The notes below the pieces were generated by a model, which made no database searches, was not told where the DNA came from, and saw nothing but the letters and a program-made list of their open reading frames with translations. From Achromobacter anxifer (lineage in GTDB: Bacteria; Pseudomonadota; Gammaproteobacteria; Burkholderiales; Burkholderiaceae_B): a stretch of 64,000 nucleotides of DNA. The DNA lies in NCBI RefSeq assembly GCF_903652925.1, contig NZ_CAHLAR010000007.1, forward strand, positions 124,001 through 188,000, written 5' to 3'. Both the position numbers and the translations under genes were made by a program. Positions 60,772-64,000 of the stretch are shown in pieces (position 1 is the first letter of the stretch; each line of letters starts with the position of its first letter).

Positions 60772-60989
60772 GTCCAGCCCCGCGTCCATGCTCTCCGTCC
60801 AGGCCCGCCTCAAGACAGCCGCGGGACGCTTGCCCCTTAGCCATTGGAAGCCGCCGGCCGCTCCGCAAGACCGCCGCGACGCGCCGCCCCGATCTCTCCG
60901 CTCGCCCATCGGGCGCCGGCTTAGGCGTACCATTAGCCGACCCGTCCAAGCCCGATAGGAGCGCCCACCCGGCGCGCCGGAAGAATCCC

Positions 60990-62675
60990 ATGCTGCAACC
61001 CGTTTCGGCCAACACCGACCTGCCCGCCGACGCGCCGGCCGCGCCCGTGCTGCAGGTGAGCACGCTGTCTCCCTTCGCTTTCCCCGCGTTCCGCATCATC
61101 TGGATCGCCAACCTGTTCGCCAACCTGGGCACCTGGGCGCAATCCGTCGCCGCGGCCTGGATCATCACCACCGAACAGAGCAGCCCCCTGATGGTCGCCA
61201 TGATTCAGGTGGCCGCCGCCTTCCCGTTGGTGGCACTGTCCATCCTTACCGGCGTGCTGGCCGACAACTACGACCGCCGCAAGGTCATGCTGACGGGCAT
61301 GCTGCTGGAGCTGACCGGCGGCGTCTTCATCACCATCCTCGCATTTGCCGGGCTGCTGCACCCCATCACGCTGATCGCCTCCGTCTTCTGCATCGCCATC
61401 GGCAGCGCCATCGTCACGCCGGCCTGGCAGGCCGCGGTGGGCGAACAGGTGCCGCGCGCCCACGTCGGCAGCGCGGTGCTGCTGAACAGCGTCAACTTCA
61501 ATGTGGCGCGCGCGGTCGGGCCGGCCATCGGCGGCCTGCTGCTGGGCGCCATGGGCGCGCCCTGGGTGTTCCTGCTGAACTGCTTCTGCTACGGCGGACT
61601 GATCTGGGCCATCTGGCGCTGGAAGCGCGACCTGCCCCTGCGCCGCCTGCCGCCCGAAGGCATCCTGGAGGGCGTGGTGGCCGCGCTGCGCTATACCCAG
61701 CACTCCACCGTCACCCGCCTGGTGATGCTGCGCTCCTTCGCCTTCGGCCTGTCGGCCAGCGCGCTGTGGGCGCTGCTGCCCCTGCTGGCGCACGAACACG
61801 AGGGCGGCAGCGCCCTGCTGTACGGCTACATGCTGGGCGCGCTGGGCCTGGGCGCCATCCTGGGCAGCGCCTTCGTGCGCCGCGTGCAGGCCGCCTGGGG
61901 CGCCAGCGGTCTGGTCAGCGTGGCGGCCGCGATGCTGGCCGTCTGCCTGCTGGCGCTGGGACTGACCGGCACGCTGTGGGTGGCCTTTCCGGCGCTGCTG
62001 ATTTCAGGCAGCTGCTGGATCGGCGTGCTGGCCACCTACAACACCACGGTCCAGATGCTGGTGCCGGACTGGGTCAAGGCGCGCGCGCTGGCGCTGTACC
62101 AGACCGCAATCTTCGGCGGCCTGGCGGCAGGCTCCTTCATGTGGGGGCATTTCGCCGACACCATGGGCGTGTCGGGTGCGCTTGCTTCCGCCGGCATCAT
62201 GCTGGGCATCACCGTCGCGCTGCTGTACCGCTCGCGCCTGCCCGAACACGTGGACGCGACTTCGCTGGCGCGCGCCGACAGCGCCGAACCAGCCCTGGCC
62301 GCGGCGGGATTCAATACCCAGCACGGCGCCGTGCTGGTGGCGGTAGAGTACCTGATCGAAAAGGAGAAGCTGTCGGCGCTGATCAGCGCGGCGCATCCGC
62401 TGCGCCTGCTGCGGCTGCGCAATGGCGCGCAGCAGTGGCAGCTATTCCGCGACCTGGAGCGCGAGGGCGTCTGGCGCGAAGTGTTCCTGGTGGAAAGCTG
62501 GATGCAGTACCTGCGCATGATCGACCGCATGACGCTGGCCGACAAGATGGTGCTGGACAAGGTGCACGCGCTGCACGCCGGCGACAAGCCGCCGGTGGTG
62601 TCACGCAACGTCAGCTACCTGGCCATGAACGAAGCGCAGGGCTTCTCGCTGCGCCGCGATCCTGAATCGCTGTAG
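60990..62675 (+). CDS. MFS transporter, EntS/MFS_3 type
   Basis: A 561-residue exporter with 12 transmembrane helices in the first 420 residues. Motif A-like LADNYDRRKVML lies between helices 2 and 3. The C-terminal cytoplasmic region of MFS_3 proteins is present (LRLLRLRNGAQQWQLFRDLEREGVWREVFLVESWMQYLRMIDRMT). Family members export siderophores or drugs. It stands alone downstream of sorAB; no siderophore genes are in view. Confidence 0.88.
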   Translation: MLQPVSANTDLPADAPAAPVLQVSTLSPFAFPAFRIIWIANLFANLGTWAQSVAAAWIITTEQSSPLMVAMIQVAAAFPLVALSILTGVLADNYDRRKVMLTGMLLELTGGVFITILAFAGLLHPITLIASVFCIAIGSAIVTPAWQAAVGEQVPRAHVGSAVLLNSVNFNVARAVGPAIGGLLLGAMGAPWVFLLNCFCYGGLIWAIWRWKRDLPLRRLPPEGILEGVVAALRYTQHSTVTRLVMLRSFAFGLSASALWALLPLLAHEHEGGSALLYGYMLGALGLGAILGSAFVRRVQAAWGASGLVSVAAAMLAVCLLALGLTGTLWVAFPALLISGSCWIGVLATYNTTVQMLVPDWVKARALALYQTAIFGGLAAGSFMWGHFADTMGVSGALASAGIMLGITVALLYRSRLPEHVDATSLARADSAEPALAAAGFNTQHGAVLVAVEYLIEKEKLSALISAAHPLRLLRLRNGAQQWQLFRDLEREGVWREVFLVESWMQYLRMIDRMTLADKMVLDKVHALHAGDKPPVVSRNVSYLAMNEAQGFSLRRDPESL

Positions 62676-62788
62676 CCGCACTGGAGCAACCCGGAAAGCG
62701 GTCCTGCTGCGACCGCCCCGGACATCGCGTTGTAGCGGCCGCCCGGAATTGTCACGAAGCAGCCGCCCGAAGACCGGACGGCGCCGCG

Positions 62789-63526
62789 TCAGACCGCCGC
62801 TTCCGGCACCCAGCCCGCGGGCGTGCGGCGCATGCGCGGCGACTCGAACGCGCAGGCCACCGGTATCGGCGCGCCGCTCCCGTCCACCAGCCGCTCGCGC
62901 CAGCGCTGGCCCTGGCACATGGCCACGACGATGCCCGCGACCTGCGCGCCGCAGCGCGCCAGCAGTTCCAGCGCCGACAGCATCGTCTGCCCCGTGCTGA
63001 CGGCATCGTCCACGACCAGCACGCGGCGCCCCGCCAGGCTGCCCGCCAGATTGGGGTCCACGTACAGCAGCTTGCCGGCGTCGGGCGTGGTCAGCGATTT
63101 CACCGGCACCGCCAGGCGCTCGTCGTACCAATACTTGCGCGAATAGCCGAAAGGCACGTAGCGCGTGAAGCCCAGCCCGCGCGCCACCAGGGGCGCGAAA
63201 GCCAGTCCCAGCGTGGGCAGGCCCACGACCACTTCCGCGCTGAAGGCGCGCGCCCGCTCGGCCATGAAGCCGGACAGTGTGTCGACCACCTCCAGGCTGG
63301 CATGGTTGGCGATCAGCGACGCCACGCAACGTTCAGGGTCGCCCGGCACGCCGCGCAGCGGCAACACCAGGTAGCGGCCGTCGGGCAGCCGCGCGGGATA
63401 GCCGCGGGAATAGGGCGGATCGACGGGCACGGTCAGCGCGTCGGCGCCGACGATCTCCTGCCAGTAGCCGGTGGTGGCGTCGAAGGCCGGCGCGCCGGCG
63501 GCGATCGGGTCTTGGGTAGCAGTCAT
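62789..63526 (-). CDS. Phosphoribosyltransferase-type protein
   Basis: A 245-residue type I phosphoribosyltransferase. The PRPP-binding loop VLVVDDAVSTGQTMLSALELL is intact, preceded by a flexible-loop region with FGYSRKYWYDE. It could act in purine/pyrimidine salvage or regulation; the exact base is not evident. It precedes an M20 amidohydrolase gene on the same strand order (amidohydrolase upstream by transcription), 25 bases apart, so they may form an operon. Confidence 0.82.
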   Translation of the reverse strand: MTATQDPIAAGAPAFDATTGYWQEIVGADALTVPVDPPYSRGYPARLPDGRYLVLPLRGVPGDPERCVASLIANHASLEVVDTLSGFMAERARAFSAEVVVGLPTLGLAFAPLVARGLGFTRYVPFGYSRKYWYDERLAVPVKSLTTPDAGKLLYVDPNLAGSLAGRRVLVVDDAVSTGQTMLSALELLARCGAQVAGIVVAMCQGQRWRERLVDGSGAPIPVACAFESPRMRRTPAGWVPEAAV

Positions 63527-63551
63527 GCGTCGCGGAAAGTGCGGTTGCGAA

Positions 63552-64000
63552 TCAGCGCGCGCCGCCGGCCAGATAGGCTTCGGCCAGCGTCACCCAGTAG
63601 CTGGCCGTGACCGGCAGGATGTCGTCGTTGAAATCGTAGTCGGGGTTGTGCACCATGCAGCCGCCTTCGCCCTCGCCGTTGCCGACGATGAAGTAGCTGC
63701 CCGGCACTTCCTCCAGCATGAAGGCGAAGTCGTCGCTGGCCTGCAGCGGCTCCAGGTCGGGAATCAGCAGGTCCTCGCCCAGCCAGCCGCGCGCCACGTC
63801 CGCGGCGAACTGCGTGGCGTCGCGGTCGTTGATGACGGGCGGATAGCGCCAGCGGTAATCCACCTGCACGGTGGCGCGATGCACCGCCGCCTGCGCGGTG
63901 GCGATCGCCGTGATGCGTTCGCGCAGCAGCGCGCGCGTCTCGGGGCGGCGCGCCCGCACCGTCAGGCGCAGCTCCACCGTTTTCGGAATGACGTTGGGCG
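63552..64000 (-). CDS. M20-family amidohydrolase, C-terminal part
   Basis: The C-terminal 148 residues of an M20/M40 metal-dependent amidohydrolase (hippurate or N-acyl-amino acid type), continuing past the window end. Visible family signatures are NVIPKTVELRLTVRARRPETRALLRERI from the dimerisation domain, and SDDFAFMLEEVPGSYFIVGNGEGEGG with NPDYDFNDDILPVTASYWVTLAEAYL at the C-terminus. Confidence 0.88.
   Translation of the reverse strand, partial: PNVIPKTVELRLTVRARRPETRALLRERITAIATAQAAVHRATVQVDYRWRYPPVINDRDATQFAADVARGWLGEDLLIPDLEPLQASDDFAFMLEEVPGSYFIVGNGEGEGGCMVHNPDYDFNDDILPVTASYWVTLAEAYLAGGAR

Overview
The window is GC-rich, densely coded bacterial chromosome with no phage, transposase or CRISPR. 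The trp operon behind rpe-gph, the orphan Bug-type (TctC) binding protein, DUF2917, and the CoA-catabolic operons point to a betaproteobacterium of the Alcaligenaceae, close to Achromobacter/Bordetella. This is inferred from gene content, not from a search.

1-13 kb, mostly core genes. A D-2-hydroxyacid dehydrogenase, dsbC, a UbiH-type hydroxylase, mltA and apaG lie on the minus strand. rpe, gph and the trpL-E-G-D-C operon lie on the plus strand. The trp operon is preceded by a leader peptide with clustered Trp codons and a rho-independent attenuator.

10.8-27 kb, accessory catabolism. A LysR gene converges on a seven-gene minus-strand operon: two hot-dog proteins, a Bug binding protein, a hydratase/dehydrogenase fusion, a CoA transferase, a DUF35 protein and a thiolase. 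A sigma-54 activator is divergent from an acetaldehyde-dehydrogenase-like gene with a near-perfect -24/-12 promoter. A DsbA-family isomerase, a DUF2917/LysR pair and an LTA-synthase-like membrane sulfatase follow.

27-40 kb, a complete selenocysteine island: selD, tRNA-Sec (anticodon TCA), selB, selA, fdhE and fdoI-fdoH-fdoG. fdoG has an in-frame UGA at codon 197 followed at once by a SECIS-like hairpin with a bulged U and a GGUCU loop. A terminator hairpin and an 82-bp tandem repeat separate fdoGHI from fdhE-selAB.

40-49.7 kb, mixed genes: a DUF1254 protein, a thioesterase, a three-gene set (beta-propeller, polysaccharide deacetylase, fatty-acid hydroxylase), DUF2950/DUF3300 proteins, a remnant ssuC-ssuB-ssuF-like set and a universal stress protein.

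49.7-60.7 kb, the most unusual part. A heme-oxygenase-like diiron oxidase (HDO) homologue is encoded with two [2Fe-2S] ferredoxins and a small orphan protein. An aldehyde dehydrogenase, a GlcG-like protein and a flavin/[2Fe-2S] reductase are in a second transcription unit. A permease, a TauE-family exporter and a GntR regulator lie between. Both catabolic units begin with the same 14-bp operator-like sequence, and a sulfite dehydrogenase (sorAB) follows. I infer a GntR-controlled oxygenase pathway of unknown substrate, possibly an organosulfonate.

61-64 kb: an MFS exporter, a phosphoribosyltransferase and the C-terminal part of an M20 amidohydrolase cut by the window end.
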